64,000 nt of DNA from Saccharopolyspora erythraea NRRL 2338 (lineage in GTDB: Bacteria; Actinomycetota; Actinomycetes; Mycobacteriales; Pseudonocardiaceae): assembly GCF_000062885.1 (NCBI RefSeq), contig NC_009142.1, forward strand, positions 6,313,584-6,377,583, given 5' to 3'. Position 1 is the first letter of the stretch, and the number at the start of each line of letters is the position of its first letter. Under the pieces are notes generated by a model. The model made no database searches. It was not told where the DNA came from and was given only the letters and a program-made list of their open reading frames with translations. This document shows positions 1 to 8,868 of the stretch, piece by piece. The translations under genes were made by a program, and so were the position numbers.

Positions 1-1
1 T

Positions 2-844
2 GAGAACCACTTCTGGCTGTCGCTGGCCGACAGCGACGTCCTGCTGTGGGCGAAGGGGCTCGCGCACAGCCTCGGCATGGACGTGCAGATCCACGAGCCC
101 GACGTGGGCCCTGTGCAGATCCAGGGCCCGAAGTCCCGGGAGGTGATGGCCGACCTGTTCGGCGAGTCCATCCTGGACGTTCCCTACTACTACGCGGTGG
201 ACCGGGAACTGGACGGCATGCAGGTCGTGGTCTCGCGCACCGGCTACACCGCCGAGCTGGGCTACGAGGTCTACCTGCACAACGCCAGCCGCGACGGCGT
301 CCGGCTCTGGGACGCCATCTGGCAGGCGGGCGAGCCGCACGACCTGCGGGTCATCGGCCCGTGCCACATCCGCCGCATCGAGGCCGGAATCCTGTCGTGG
401 GGCTGCGACCTCACCTACGACACCAACCCGTTCGAGGTCGGCTACGGCTTCGAGACGACCTGGATGGTCGACCTCGAGCAGGAGGCCGACTTCATCGGCA
501 AGCAGGCGCTGACCCGGATCCGCGACGAGGGCGTCAGCCGCAAGCTGGTCGGCGTGGAGATCGGCGGTCCGGGCGTCGGCTCGTTCAACGACGGCAACAT
601 GATCGACGTGTTCGACGTGCACGACCCGCGCGGGCTGCGCATCGGCGAGGTCACCTCGGCCTGCTACTCCCCCCGCCTGGAACGCAACATCGGCTACGCG
701 ATGGTTCCGGTGGCCTACCAGGAGTACGGCACCGAGCTCGTCGTGCACACCCAGCACGGCCCGCAGGAAGCGGTGGTGGTGCAGAAGCCCTTCCTGGACC
801 CGACCAAGAGCATCCCCAAGCGGCTCGTGCGCGCGTCGGCGTAG
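2..844 (+). CDS. GcvT-like THF-dependent demethylase (5'-partial)
   Basis: Aminomethyltransferase (GcvT) fold protein, open at the left window edge: the frame is open from base 2 and ends at TAG 842-844. The first residues read ENHFWLSLADSDVLLWAKG, a stretch typical of the GcvT branch that contains LigM/DesA-type O-demethylases and DmdA. Later blocks (VVSRTGYTAELGYEVY, then CHIRRIEAGILSWGCDL and a C-terminal barrel) fit the folate-binding fold. These enzymes transfer a methyl group from a methoxy-aromatic or methylated substrate to tetrahydrofolate. The next two genes encode a MetF-like reductase and formate-THF ligase, which would oxidise the 5-methyl-THF and recover THF, so a demethylase fits better than a glycine cleavage T protein. 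The substrate cannot be read from the sequence. Confidence 0.85.
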   Translation, partial: ENHFWLSLADSDVLLWAKGLAHSLGMDVQIHEPDVGPVQIQGPKSREVMADLFGESILDVPYYYAVDRELDGMQVVVSRTGYTAELGYEVYLHNASRDGVRLWDAIWQAGEPHDLRVIGPCHIRRIEAGILSWGCDLTYDTNPFEVGYGFETTWMVDLEQEADFIGKQALTRIRDEGVSRKLVGVEIGGPGVGSFNDGNMIDVFDVHDPRGLRIGEVTSACYSPRLERNIGYAMVPVAYQEYGTELVVHTQHGPQEAVVVQKPFLDPTKSIPKRLVRASA

Positions 845-856
845 CTGGAGGTGGCA

Positions 857-1705
857 GTGGAGATGAGCGAAACCACCCGGACGCTCCAGCGGCACCTGGA
901 GAACGCGCGTTTCGAGGTGCTGCCCCTGCGCGGCGTCGTCGAGCAGGTCGGGAACCTCCCCGAGGGCACGACGGTCACCGTCACGTCCTCGCCGAAGAAG
1001 GGCGTCGAGGCCACCCTCGACGTCGCCGCCCGGGTCCGCGGGCTCGGCCACCACGTGGTGCCGCACCTGGCGGCACGGCTGCTGACCGGTCCCGCGCACC
1101 TGGCGGCGGTGCTCGACCGCATCGAGGGCCTGGGCATGACCGAGGTGTTCGCGGTGGCCGGCGACTCCGCCGAGCCCGCCGGTCCGTACCCGGACGCCCT
1201 GTCGCTGCTGCGCGCGATGGAGGAGCTGGGCCGCCGGCCCTCCCGCGTCGGCATCACGGGGTATCCGGAGCGGCACGCGTTCATCCCCGACGCCACGACG
1301 ATCTCGGCCATGTCGGAGAAGGCCGCCCACGCCGACTACATCGTCTCCCAGATCTGCTACGACCCGCACGCACTGGCCTCGTGGGTCAAGGACGTCCGGG
1401 CGCGCGGAGTGGTGCTGCCGATCCACATCGGCGTGCCGGGGGTCGTCGACGTGCACCGGCTGCTGCGGATCTCGCTGAAGATCGGCCTGGGCGAGTCCAT
1501 GCGCTTCCTGCGCAAGCAGCACGGCGTGGTCACCAAGCTGCTCACCCGCTACACGCCGGAGGAGCTGTTCGACGAGCTGTCCCCCCACCTCGCCGACCCG
1601 GCCTACGGCATCGCGGGATGGCACTTCTTCACGTTCAACGAGGTCGACCGGACCGACCGGTGGCGGCAGGACCTGCTCGCCCGCATCGGGGAGGTCCCGG
1701 CTTGA
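857..1705 (+). CDS. Methylenetetrahydrofolate reductase (MetF-like)
   Basis: FAD-dependent reductase family interconverting 5-methyl- and 5,10-methylene-THF, about 282 residues, the usual length of bacterial MetF. The N-terminal strand FEVLPLRGVVEQ, the VTVTSSPKKGVEATLDVA segment and a TIM-barrel pattern with GITGYPERH and a late WHFFTFNEVDRT support the family. Possible starts are GTG 851, GTG 857 and ATG 863; 857 is chosen because GGAGG at 847-851 lies 5 bases before it. It begins 12 bases after the demethylase stop and is probably cotranscribed. In this context it would run in the oxidative direction, 5-methyl-THF to methylene-THF. That direction is inference. Confidence 0.88.
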   Translation: MEMSETTRTLQRHLENARFEVLPLRGVVEQVGNLPEGTTVTVTSSPKKGVEATLDVAARVRGLGHHVVPHLAARLLTGPAHLAAVLDRIEGLGMTEVFAVAGDSAEPAGPYPDALSLLRAMEELGRRPSRVGITGYPERHAFIPDATTISAMSEKAAHADYIVSQICYDPHALASWVKDVRARGVVLPIHIGVPGVVDVHRLLRISLKIGLGESMRFLRKQHGVVTKLLTRYTPEELFDELSPHLADPAYGIAGWHFFTFNEVDRTDRWRQDLLARIGEVPA

Positions 1706-1738
1706 GCGGGCGGGCGGCGGCGCCGGTGCCGGGCCTTT

Positions 1739-1768
1739 CGGGGGCGGGGACTCCCCGCTCCGCCCCCG
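1739..1768 (+). terminator. GC-rich hairpin between metF-like gene and fhs
   Basis: Arms CGGGGGCGG (1739-1747) and CCGCCCCCG (1760-1768) are perfectly complementary with a 12-base loop. There is no T tract. It lies in the 173-base gap between the reductase and the ligase, so it could end or attenuate the upstream transcript. Confidence 0.4.
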
Positions 1769-1878
1769 GGCGTCCCGCTCACCGCCGGGCGGTGGACCGC
1801 CGCCGCCCGCCCGTGCCCGTCAGAGGTTCGTTCCCTGCTCTCCCCGGCTGAAGCCGTGGTATCCGCGAAGGAGTTCCG

Positions 1879-3576
1879 ATGACCGTCCCGTCCGATCTGG
1901 ACATCTCCCGGGCGACCGCCCTCAGGCCGCTGGAGGACATCGCGGCGCAGCTCGGCCTCGGCCCGCACCTGCTCGAACCGTACGGCCACAACGTCGCCAA
2001 GATCTCGCTGGACGCCATCGAGGAGCTGTCGGACCGTCCGCAGGCGCGCTACGTCGTGGTCTCGGCGATCACCCCGACGCCGCTCGGCGAGGGCAAGACC
2101 ACCACGACGGTCGGGCTCGGCCAGGCGTTGCGGCACCTGGGCAAGGTGTCGGCGGTGGCGGTCCGGCAGCCCTCGATGGGTCCGACGTTCGGCATCAAGG
2201 GCGGCGCGGCGGGCGGCGGCTACAGCCAGGTGGTGCCGATGGAGGCGCTGAACCTGCACCTGACCGGCGACATGCACGCGGTCACCGCGGCGCACAACCT
2301 GCTGTCGGCGATGCTGGACAACCACCTGCACAAGGGGAACCGGCTCGGCGTCGATCCACATCGGATCACCTGGCGCCGCGTCCTCGACGTCAACGACCGC
2401 GACCTGCGCAACATCGTCACCGGCATGGGCGGGCGGGCCGACGGCACTCCCCGGCAGACCGGCTTCGACATCACCGCGGCCAGCGAGGTGATGGCCGTGC
2501 TCGCGCTGTCGACGTCCCTGCGCGACATGCGGCGCAGGCTGGGCCGCATCGTGGTCGGCTACACCCGCGACGGTTCGCCCGTCACCGCCGAGGACCTGCG
2601 GGCGGCCGGGGCGATGACCGCGATCATGCGCGAGGCCATCAAGCCGAACCTCATGCAGACCACGGAGAACACGCCGGTCCTGGTGCACGCCGGTCCGTTC
2701 GGCAACATCGCCCACGGCAACTCCTCGGTCGTGGCCGACCGCATCGCGGGCCGCTGCGCGGACTACCTGGTGACCGAGGCCGGGTTCGGCGCCGACATGG
2801 GCGCCGAGCGCTTCTTCAACATCAAGTGCCGGACCTCCGGGATGCGCCCGGACGCCGCGGTGCTGGTGGCCACCGTGCGGGCGCTGAAGGCGCACTCCGG
2901 GCGCTACAAGGTCGTGGCGGGAAGGCCCCTGCCGCCGGAGATGCTGGCCGAGAACCCCGACGACGTGCTCGCAGGCGCGGAGAACCTGCGCAAGCAGATC
3001 GACAACATCCGGCTGCACGGCGTGTCACCGGTGGTCGCGGTCAACGCGTTCCCGACCGACCACGGCAGCGAGCACGACGCCATCCGCCGCGTCGCCGAGG
3101 AGGAGGGCGCGCGGGTCGCGGTCAGCAACCACTACTCCGAGGGCGGCAAGGGCGCGCTGGAGCTGGCGGAGGTGGTCGTCGAGGCGGCCGAGGAGCCGAA
3201 CCGGTTCCGGTTGCTGTACCCGGACTCCGCCGACCTGCGCACCAAGATCGAGACGATCGCGACCCGCGTCTACGGCGCCGACGGCGTGAGCTACCAGCCC
3301 GCGGCCGCGCGGGCGCTGGCCGACTACGAGGCCATCGGCTTCGGGAGCCTGCCGGTGTGCATCGCCAAGACGCACCTCTCGCTGTCGTCGGACCCGTCGC
3401 TGCTCGGGGCGCCGACCGGCTGGACGCTGCCGGTGCGCGAGGTGCGGGCGTCGATCGGCGCCGGGTTCATCTACGCGATCTGCGGGGAGATGCGCACCAT
3501 GCCGGGCCTCGGTTCGCACCCGGCCGCCGAGCGCATCGACATCGACGAGCACGGCCAGATCGTCGGCCTGAGCTGA
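1879..3576 (+). CDS. fhs: Formate--tetrahydrofolate ligase
   Basis: ATP-dependent ligase joining formate and THF to 10-formyl-THF; the reverse reaction yields ATP and formate when one-carbon units are in excess. It has 565 residues, the normal family length. The diagnostic P-loop PTPLGEGKTTTTVGLGQ is at about residues 64-81, followed by RQPSMGPTFGIKGGAAGGGY and the FGNIAHGNSS segment at about 275. ATG 1879 is preceded by AAGGAG at a 5-base spacing. With the two genes upstream it makes a complete route from methyl-THF to formate, as in folate-dependent O-demethylation systems. Confidence 0.96.
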   Translation: MTVPSDLDISRATALRPLEDIAAQLGLGPHLLEPYGHNVAKISLDAIEELSDRPQARYVVVSAITPTPLGEGKTTTTVGLGQALRHLGKVSAVAVRQPSMGPTFGIKGGAAGGGYSQVVPMEALNLHLTGDMHAVTAAHNLLSAMLDNHLHKGNRLGVDPHRITWRRVLDVNDRDLRNIVTGMGGRADGTPRQTGFDITAASEVMAVLALSTSLRDMRRRLGRIVVGYTRDGSPVTAEDLRAAGAMTAIMREAIKPNLMQTTENTPVLVHAGPFGNIAHGNSSVVADRIAGRCADYLVTEAGFGADMGAERFFNIKCRTSGMRPDAAVLVATVRALKAHSGRYKVVAGRPLPPEMLAENPDDVLAGAENLRKQIDNIRLHGVSPVVAVNAFPTDHGSEHDAIRRVAEEEGARVAVSNHYSEGGKGALELAEVVVEAAEEPNRFRLLYPDSADLRTKIETIATRVYGADGVSYQPAAARALADYEAIGFGSLPVCIAKTHLSLSSDPSLLGAPTGWTLPVREVRASIGAGFIYAICGEMRTMPGLGSHPAAERIDIDEHGQIVGLS

Positions 3577-3742
3577 GTGCGTGGACGCGGTGGTCGGTAC
3601 CCACCGCATCGGCGCGGGCTCACGCATCGTCGGCATCTCGCGCTGATGGCCGACCAGCCGCGGCGCGGCCGGGGGAATCGGGCTCGGACCGGGCACGACT
3701 CCCCCGTGCCGTCCGCGCTCCGGCCGCGCTTAGCCTTCAGCC

Positions 3743-4075
3743 ATGCTGGTCATCCTGCGTTCCGTGGTCCTGTTCGTGCTCGCCGCCGTCGCCGAGATCG
3801 GTGGCGCGTGGCTGGTCTGGCAGGGCGTGCGGGAGCAGCGCGGGCTGCTGTGGATCGGCGCCGGGGTGATCGCACTCGGCATCTACGGCTTCGTCGCGAC
3901 CTTCCAGCCGGACCCGAACTTCGGCCGCATCCTGGCCGCCTACGGCGGCGTCTTCGTCGCCGGTTCGCTGCTGTGGGGCGTGGTCGTGGACGGCTTCCGG
4001 CCGGACCGCTGGGACCTGATCGGCGCGACGATCTGCCTGGCCGGGGTCGCCGTGATCATGTACGCCCCCAGGTGA
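3743..4075 (+). CDS. YnfA/UPF0060-family small membrane protein
   Basis: A 110-residue integral membrane protein with four predicted helices, starting [19 protein letters not shown]. The [15 protein letters not shown] segment, the [20 protein letters not shown] block and the ending APR match the YnfA family, related to small multidrug resistance/DMT folds. Its function is not established. It stands alone between fhs and the convergent metal regulator. Confidence 0.85.
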   Translation: MLVILRSVVLFVLAAVAEIGGAWLVWQGVREQRGLLWIGAGVIALGIYGFVATFQPDPNFGRILAAYGGVFVAGSLLWGVVVDGFRPDRWDLIGATICLAGVAVIMYAPR

Positions 4076-4100
4076 CCGGCGCGCGAGGGCCCCGGGTCGC

Positions 4101-4445
4101 TCAGTCCGCGATGCCCAGGCGCAGGTGCTCGATGTGGTACACGGCCTCGTCGAGCAGTTGCGCGACGTGGCTGTCGTAGAGCGAGTACACGACGCTGCGC
4201 CCGGAGCGGTTGCCGGTGACCAGCCCGAGCGAGCGCAGCAGCCGCAGCTGGTGCGAAACCGCCGACTGCTCCATGCCCACCGCCTCGGCGAGCTCGGTGA
4301 CCGACAGCGCGCCCTGCCGCAGCTCGCTGAGGATCAGCAGCCGCGACGGCGTCGCCAGCGCCTGCAGCGTCTCGGCCACCGAAGCCGCCGACGCCGCGTC
4401 CAGCCTCGCGGCGGGCGTGGCCTGGCTGTCGACTCCGTGACCCAT
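4101..4445 (-). CDS. ArsR/SmtB-family metal sensor, NmtR/CzrA-like
   Basis: Winged-helix repressor of 114 residues. The HTH core is SVTELAEAVGMEQSAVSHQL. The last helix carries the D-x-H then H-x-x-H pattern (DSHVAQLLDEAVYHIEH, residues about 90-107), which is the alpha-5 metal site of NmtR/CzrA/SmtB-type sensors for Zn, Co or Ni. There is no ELCVCDL cysteine motif. The gene is divergent from a P-type ATPase, with a palindromic operator between them, so metal-released repression of the exporter and of itself is expected. The exact metal is not determined. Confidence 0.92.
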   Translation of the reverse strand: MGHGVDSQATPAARLDAASAASVAETLQALATPSRLLILSELRQGALSVTELAEAVGMEQSAVSHQLRLLRSLGLVTGNRSGRSVVYSLYDSHVAQLLDEAVYHIEHLRLGIAD

Positions 4446-4469
4446 GTGCGCAGTCTAGCCACCACCCAC

Positions 4470-4497
4470 ATATGAACACCTGATCAGTTGTTCATGT
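4470..4497. promoter_or_regulatory. Palindromic operator of the ArsR-family sensor
   Basis: An inverted repeat centred at 4483.5. The 24 bp from 4472 to 4495 pair except for one base pair (4479/4488), and 4470/4497 pair again. The outer arms ATGAACA and TGTTCAT are the usual core of SmtB/CzrA/NmtR operators. It lies between the divergent repressor and ATPase genes, just upstream of both starts. Confidence 0.85.
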
Positions 4498-4541
4498 ATT
4501 GTCCGCGGTCGTACCGTCCCCGACCGCTTGAGGACGCCTCG

Positions 4542-6431
4542 ATGCGCGCACTCACCGAGCCCACCTCGGCACCGACGACCCGCACACCGGCCCCGGCACG
4601 ACGCTCCCTGCTCGCACTGCCCGAAGCGCGCTGGGCGGCCGGGTCGCTGCTGGCCTTCCTGCTCGGCCTCGGCACCGAACTCGCCGGCGGCCCCACCTGG
4701 CTGGCCTGGACGCTCTACCTCGTCTGCTACGCGACCGGCGGTTGGGAACCGGCCCTCGAAGGGCTGCGCGCGCTGCGCGAGCGGACGCTGGACGTGGACC
4801 TGCTCATGATCGTCGCGGCGATCGGCGCGGCCTCGATCGGCCAGGTGACCGACGGCGGGCTGCTGATCGTCATCTTCGCCACCTCCGGGGCGCTGGAGGC
4901 CTACGCCACCGCCCGCACCGAGGACTCCGTGCGCGGTCTGCTCGACCTCGCCCCCGACACCGCCGTCCGCGTCGCCGACGGTGTGGAGGAGACCGTCCCG
5001 GCGGCGGAACTGCGCGTCGGCGACGTGATCGTGGTGCGCCCCGGCGAACGGCTCGGCGCCGACGGCGTGGTCGTCGAGGGCGCCAGCGACGTCGACCAGT
5101 CCACCATCACCGGCGAGTCGCTGCCGGTGTCCCGCACGACCGGCGACGAGGTCTTCGCCGGGACGCTCAACGGCTCGGGGGCGCTGCGGGTGCGGGTCGG
5201 CCGCGACGCGTCGGAGACGGTCATCGCCCGCATCGTCGAGATGGTCTCCGAGGCGAGCCGGACGCAGGCCCCGACGCAGCTGTTCATCGAGAAGGTCGAG
5301 CAGCGCTATTCGGTCGGCGTCGTGGTCGCGACGCTGGCGGTGTTCGCGGTGCCGATGCTGTTCGGCGACGGCCTGGAGTCCGCCCTGCTGCGCGCGATGA
5401 CCTTCATGATCGTCGCCTCGCCGTGCGCGGTGGTGCTGGCGACGATGCCGCCGCTGCTGTCGGCGATCGCCAACGCGGGGCGGCACGGCGTGCTGGTGAA
5501 GTCGGCGGTGGCGATGGAACGGCTCGCCGAGGTCCGGCGGGTGGCGCTGGACAAGACCGGCACCCTGACCGAGGGCAGGCCGCGGATCACCGAGGTGCGC
5601 GGCGCGCCGGGACACGACGCCGACGAGGTCCTGGCGCTGGCGGCCGGCGCCGAGCACCTCAGCGAGCACCCGCTGGCGCACGCGATCGTCGCGGCGGCCC
5701 GGGAACGCGGGCTCGACGTGCCGAGGGCCGACGAGTTCCAGGCCGTTGCGGGACATGGTGTTTCGGCCACGGTCGGTGGCAGGCGGGTCGAGGTGACCCG
5801 TCCGGCGTCCGACGGCGGATCCGCCGCGGGCACGGTCGTCGTGGTCACCGTGGACGGCGTGGCGGCGGCGGAACTGGAGATCTCCGACCGGCTGCGGCCC
5901 GACGCCGCGGCGGCGGTGCGGGCTCTGCGCGAGGTCACCGGCACCGAGCCGGTCCTGCTCACCGGTGACGGTGAGCGCGCGGCCGCCCGCGTGGCGGACG
6001 AGGTCGGCATCACCGACGTCCGCGCCCGCCTGCTGCCGCAGGACAAGGTCGAGGCCGTGCGCTCCAGCGGCGAACCGACGATGGTGGTCGGCGACGGCGT
6101 CAACGACGCGCCCGCTCTCGCCGCCGCGCACAGCGGTGTGGCGATGGGCCGCGCTGGTGCGGATCTGACCCTGGAGACCGCCGACGTCGTGGTGGTGCGC
6201 GACGAGCTCTCGGCGGTGCCCGCGGTCATCGACCTGTCGCGGCGGGCCCGGCGGCTGGTGAAGCAGAACCTGGTCATCGCGGGCACCTTCATCACCGTGC
6301 TGGTCGTCTGGGACCTCGCCGGGCACCTGCCCCTGCCGCTCGGCGTGGCCGGCCACGAGGGCTCGACGGTCATCGTCGGACTCAACGGCCTGCGACTGCT
6401 GCGGCGCGGCGCATGGAGCGCCGGACGGTGA
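4542..6431 (+). CDS. P1B-4-type heavy-metal transporting ATPase (CtpD/CoaT-like)
   Basis: Inner-membrane metal efflux pump of about 629 residues. Visible motifs are TGES (about 187), the intramembrane SPC (about 292), DKTGTLTEG with the phosphorylated Asp (about 336), the SEHPLAHA His-Pro motif (about 376), DGVNDAPAL (about 517) and HEGST near the C terminus (about 604). SPC in place of CPC, together with HEGxT, defines the P1B-4 group that exports Co, Fe(II) or related ions. There is no N-terminal CxxC domain. The frame is open from ATG 4488, but that start lies inside the operator; ATG 4542 gives a sensible N terminus. Regulated by the divergent ArsR-type sensor. Confidence 0.93.
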   Translation: MRALTEPTSAPTTRTPAPARRSLLALPEARWAAGSLLAFLLGLGTELAGGPTWLAWTLYLVCYATGGWEPALEGLRALRERTLDVDLLMIVAAIGAASIGQVTDGGLLIVIFATSGALEAYATARTEDSVRGLLDLAPDTAVRVADGVEETVPAAELRVGDVIVVRPGERLGADGVVVEGASDVDQSTITGESLPVSRTTGDEVFAGTLNGSGALRVRVGRDASETVIARIVEMVSEASRTQAPTQLFIEKVEQRYSVGVVVATLAVFAVPMLFGDGLESALLRAMTFMIVASPCAVVLATMPPLLSAIANAGRHGVLVKSAVAMERLAEVRRVALDKTGTLTEGRPRITEVRGAPGHDADEVLALAAGAEHLSEHPLAHAIVAAARERGLDVPRADEFQAVAGHGVSATVGGRRVEVTRPASDGGSAAGTVVVVTVDGVAAAELEISDRLRPDAAAAVRALREVTGTEPVLLTGDGERAAARVADEVGITDVRARLLPQDKVEAVRSSGEPTMVVGDGVNDAPALAAAHSGVAMGRAGADLTLETADVVVVRDELSAVPAVIDLSRRARRLVKQNLVIAGTFITVLVVWDLAGHLPLPLGVAGHEGSTVIVGLNGLRLLRRGAWSAGR

Positions 6432-6497
6432 CGTGAGCTGCTCTCCGGTGGTGGCGGTAGCGGCGTGGATCCCCGCCCTCGACCGGAAAAGCCCTGC

Positions 6498-7091
6498 TCA
6501 GCCTTCGGCGTAGGTGAGGTCGGAGAAGCGGACCGGGAAACCGCTGCCATCCGGCGAGGCGCACATCGGGCCCGCCTCGGCGTCCACGTCCGGCGGGAAG
6601 TACGCCAGGCGCAGCACGGTCCGCGGCTCCTCGCCCTCGGGGGCGTAGCGGATCGTGACGGTGTCGCCACTGCGGTGCATCTCGATCGTCACCGATTCGA
6701 CGTCGCCGTGGACGGCCTGCAACGGCACCACGTTCCAGTCCGATACGTCACGGGTCACCACCGCGCTGAGGAGCTGTTCACCGTCGACGTACTCGATGCC
6801 GGTCTTGATCCAGTTCGCCTCGTCGATCCGCAGTAGCAGGCCCGCCTGGTCGTACTGCTCGCGGTAGTCGCCGAAGAACCGGGTGGTGAGCCGGAACTCG
6901 GCACCGACCGGACGCAGAAGCGCGTGCCCGGTGTCGCGGACGAACCCGTAGTGCGTGGTGCGCCAGAAGTCGGTGCCGCCGTCGGCGGTGGCGGTCAGCC
7001 CTGCGTAGGAGAGCCAGTTCTCCGGCGGGTTGAGCCACCGCCAGCCCTGGAAGCCGAACAGCGTCTGGTCCTCGACCCGCTCCATGCCCAC
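6498..7091 (-). CDS. DUF1349 (concanavalin-like) protein
   Basis: A 197-residue cytosolic protein with the DUF1349 pattern: W-rich N terminus (GWRWLNPPENW), FWRTTHYG, GDYREQYDQAGLLLRID, WIKTGIEYVDG and a VTIEMHRSGDTVTIRY strand near the C terminus. The family is related to the yeast protein called regulation of enolase 1 and has a jelly-roll fold; its biochemical role is unknown. Single gene, followed downstream on the same strand by no obvious partner. Confidence 0.85.
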   Translation of the reverse strand: MGMERVEDQTLFGFQGWRWLNPPENWLSYAGLTATADGGTDFWRTTHYGFVRDTGHALLRPVGAEFRLTTRFFGDYREQYDQAGLLLRIDEANWIKTGIEYVDGEQLLSAVVTRDVSDWNVVPLQAVHGDVESVTIEMHRSGDTVTIRYAPEGEEPRTVLRLAYFPPDVDAEAGPMCASPDGSGFPVRFSDLTYAEG

Positions 7092-7199
7092 CGATCCCGT
7101 TGGCCCGCTGATCCGACGACGTCAGCCTAGTCGAACCGCCGGGCGCCCTGCGAACACCGCCGAGCGGTCGACACCGGCCCGGACGGCCGGGGACAGCGC

Positions 7200-7622
7200 T
7201 CAGCGGACGACCAGCACCGGGCACTTGGCGTGGTGCACCAGCTTGAGCGCGACCGAACCGACCATCATGCCGGTGAACGCGCCGTGGCCCTTGTTGCCCA
7301 GCACGAGCAGGTCGGCCTGCTCGGTCAGGCCCACGAACTCGTCGATGATCTGCCCGCGCACCAGCCGCGGCCGGATGTCGACGTCGGGGTAAGCCGCCTT
7401 CACCGGCTCGGTGATCGTCTCAAGCGAGTTGCGGGCGCGCGTCTCCAGCTCGGCGTCCGGCGTGGGCAGCCGGTATCCGAACTGGACTGGCTGGCTCCAG
7501 ACGGTGATCGCGTGCACGATGCCGCCCACGCGCTGCACGTACTCTGCGGCCCAGCGCAGGGCGTTGCCCGACTCCTCGGACCCGTCGATGCCCGCTATGA
7601 CTGTCTGCGGCTTACCCGCCAT
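7200..7622 (-). CDS. Universal stress protein (UspA family)
   Basis: Single-domain Usp of 140 residues starting MAGKPQTVIAGIDGSEES. The C-terminal ATP-binding signature is visible as GNKGHGAFTGMMVGSVA. ATG at 7622 is preceded on its strand by GGAGGGAG, so the longer in-frame start at 7682 is not used here. Such proteins bind ATP and act in stress or dormancy responses in actinobacteria. No operon partner is evident. Confidence 0.93.
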   Translation of the reverse strand: MAGKPQTVIAGIDGSEESGNALRWAAEYVQRVGGIVHAITVWSQPVQFGYRLPTPDAELETRARNSLETITEPVKAAYPDVDIRPRLVRGQIIDEFVGLTEQADLLVLGNKGHGAFTGMMVGSVALKLVHHAKCPVLVVR

Positions 7623-7775
7623 GGTCGAACTCCCTCCGGGTGCGCGCACATGACGCGGGAGGAACCCGCTCCGGCACACCACCTATCGGACGTTCCGGAC
7701 GAACTGGCTTGATCGTATGGCACCCGGTGGAGGGACGCCACAGTCAGCGGGGCGCGACGACGGGCTCGGGCGCGG

Positions 7776-7952
7776 CTACCCGTCCAGCGCGGTGAGGAAC
7801 GCCGCCCAGCGGCGGCGGTCGAAGACCAGGACGGGACCGTGCGGGTCCTTGGAATCCCGGGCTGCGACGCGGCCTTCAACGAACGCCACCTCGACGCAGT
7901 TCGCACCGTTGTCGCTGTAGCTCGACTTGCGCCACTCCAGCTGCTCGAACAT
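7776..7952 (-). CDS. DUF397 small protein
   Basis: A 58-residue protein beginning MFEQLEWRKSSYSDNG and containing NCVEVA and RDSKDPHGPVL, the hallmarks of DUF397. It lies 18 bases downstream of the XRE/DUF5753 gene on the same strand. In Streptomyces, DUF397 proteins occur with XRE-DUF5753 regulators, as in the WhiJ-like and Scr1/Scr2 pairs, and are thought to modulate them. The gene is too short for most ORF cut-offs but the family match is clear. Confidence 0.9.
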   Translation of the reverse strand: MFEQLEWRKSSYSDNGANCVEVAFVEGRVAARDSKDPHGPVLVFDRRRWAAFLTALDG

Positions 7953-7970
7953 CGCGGTGCGCCTTCCCTG

Positions 7971-8813
7971 TCAGGTGACGGTACGAGCCTTGATCGCCGC
8001 CACCGAGTCCTCGGACGACAACGCGACCGAGAGTAGCCGTTCGCTTGATCGGATGTAACCGGCCACTTGGTCCTGGTCCTGCACGTAAACCGCCCCGTCC
8101 TGGATTTCGACGTAGCCGATGGACTGCGCGTCCGCGAAGTGCAGAACCGTGAAACCACCGATCAGCGCGGTGTGCGGGCCGACCGAGGTCGGGAGCACCC
8201 GGATGTCGACGTTGTCCAAGCTGGACAGTTCGATGAGGTGCTCCATCTGGCGGCGCATCACGTGCGGACTCCCGATCGGCCGGTCCAGCGCCGACTCCTC
8301 GATCACCGCCGTCAGCTTCAGCGGCGGGTCCCCGGCCAGGCGGCGCTGCCTGGCCATCCGGAAGCTGACGACCCGCTCGTTGTGGTCGGGCCGAACGCGC
8401 TCACTGGTGGCGGTCAGCGCCGCCGCGTAGTCCTCGGTCTGCAACAGACCAGGCAGGACCAGCGGGATGTAGATGAACTCCGACTCCGCGATGCCCTCCA
8501 GACCGACGAAGGTCCGCAACCAGTCGGGCAGCACGTCCACCCATGACGCCCACCAGGTCTTGTGATCGGCTCGCGCGGCCAGCGACGAGAGCCGTTCGAC
8601 GTCCCAGTGCGGTGCGCCGTAGAACTCCAGCAGCCCGGCGATCTCCTGCGGCTGCGGGAAGTACCGGCCGTTCTCCAGGTGGGTGATCTTGCCCGGCGAG
8701 CAGCCGATCTCCTTCGCGGCCGCCGCACTGGTGCGCCCGGCGCGCAGCCGGTAGTTGCGCAGCTCCACACCGACGAGCCAGCGCAGGGCCGAGGGATCAC
8801 TTCGTTGCACCAT
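7971..8813 (-). CDS. XRE-family regulator with DUF5753 domain
   Basis: A 280-residue protein with an N-terminal HTH (about residues 15-70: TSAAAAKEIGCSPGKITHLENG) and a C-terminal DUF5753 domain, seen in EFIYIPLVLPGLLQTEDYA, then RQRRL and the late DNVDIRVLPTSVGPH. DUF5753 regulators of WhiJ type control development or antibiotic production in streptomycetes. It is cotranscribed with the DUF397 gene downstream and divergent from an 81-residue protein gene, giving a compact three-gene module. Confidence 0.93.
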   Translation of the reverse strand: MVQRSDPSALRWLVGVELRNYRLRAGRTSAAAAKEIGCSPGKITHLENGRYFPQPQEIAGLLEFYGAPHWDVERLSSLAARADHKTWWASWVDVLPDWLRTFVGLEGIAESEFIYIPLVLPGLLQTEDYAAALTATSERVRPDHNERVVSFRMARQRRLAGDPPLKLTAVIEESALDRPIGSPHVMRRQMEHLIELSSLDNVDIRVLPTSVGPHTALIGGFTVLHFADAQSIGYVEIQDGAVYVQDQDQVAGYIRSSERLLSVALSSEDSVAAIKARTVT

Positions 8814-8843
8814 GGTCAGCCTCCGAGTCCACCACTCCGTTCA

Positions 8844-8868
8844 GCACTCTGTGTATCCGGTCGAGTGC
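8844..8868. promoter_or_regulatory. Possible operator in divergent XRE intergenic region
   Basis: The inverted repeat GCACTC / GAGTGC (8844-8849 and 8863-8868, 13-base gap) lies between the XRE gene and the divergent small gene. It is a candidate autoregulatory site. The arms are short, so this could be chance. Confidence 0.3.

Noticed and set aside
4455-6356. Long minus-strand frame opposite the P-type ATPase
   Set aside because: High-GC shadow frame with no recognisable motifs; the plus strand carries a complete ATPase.
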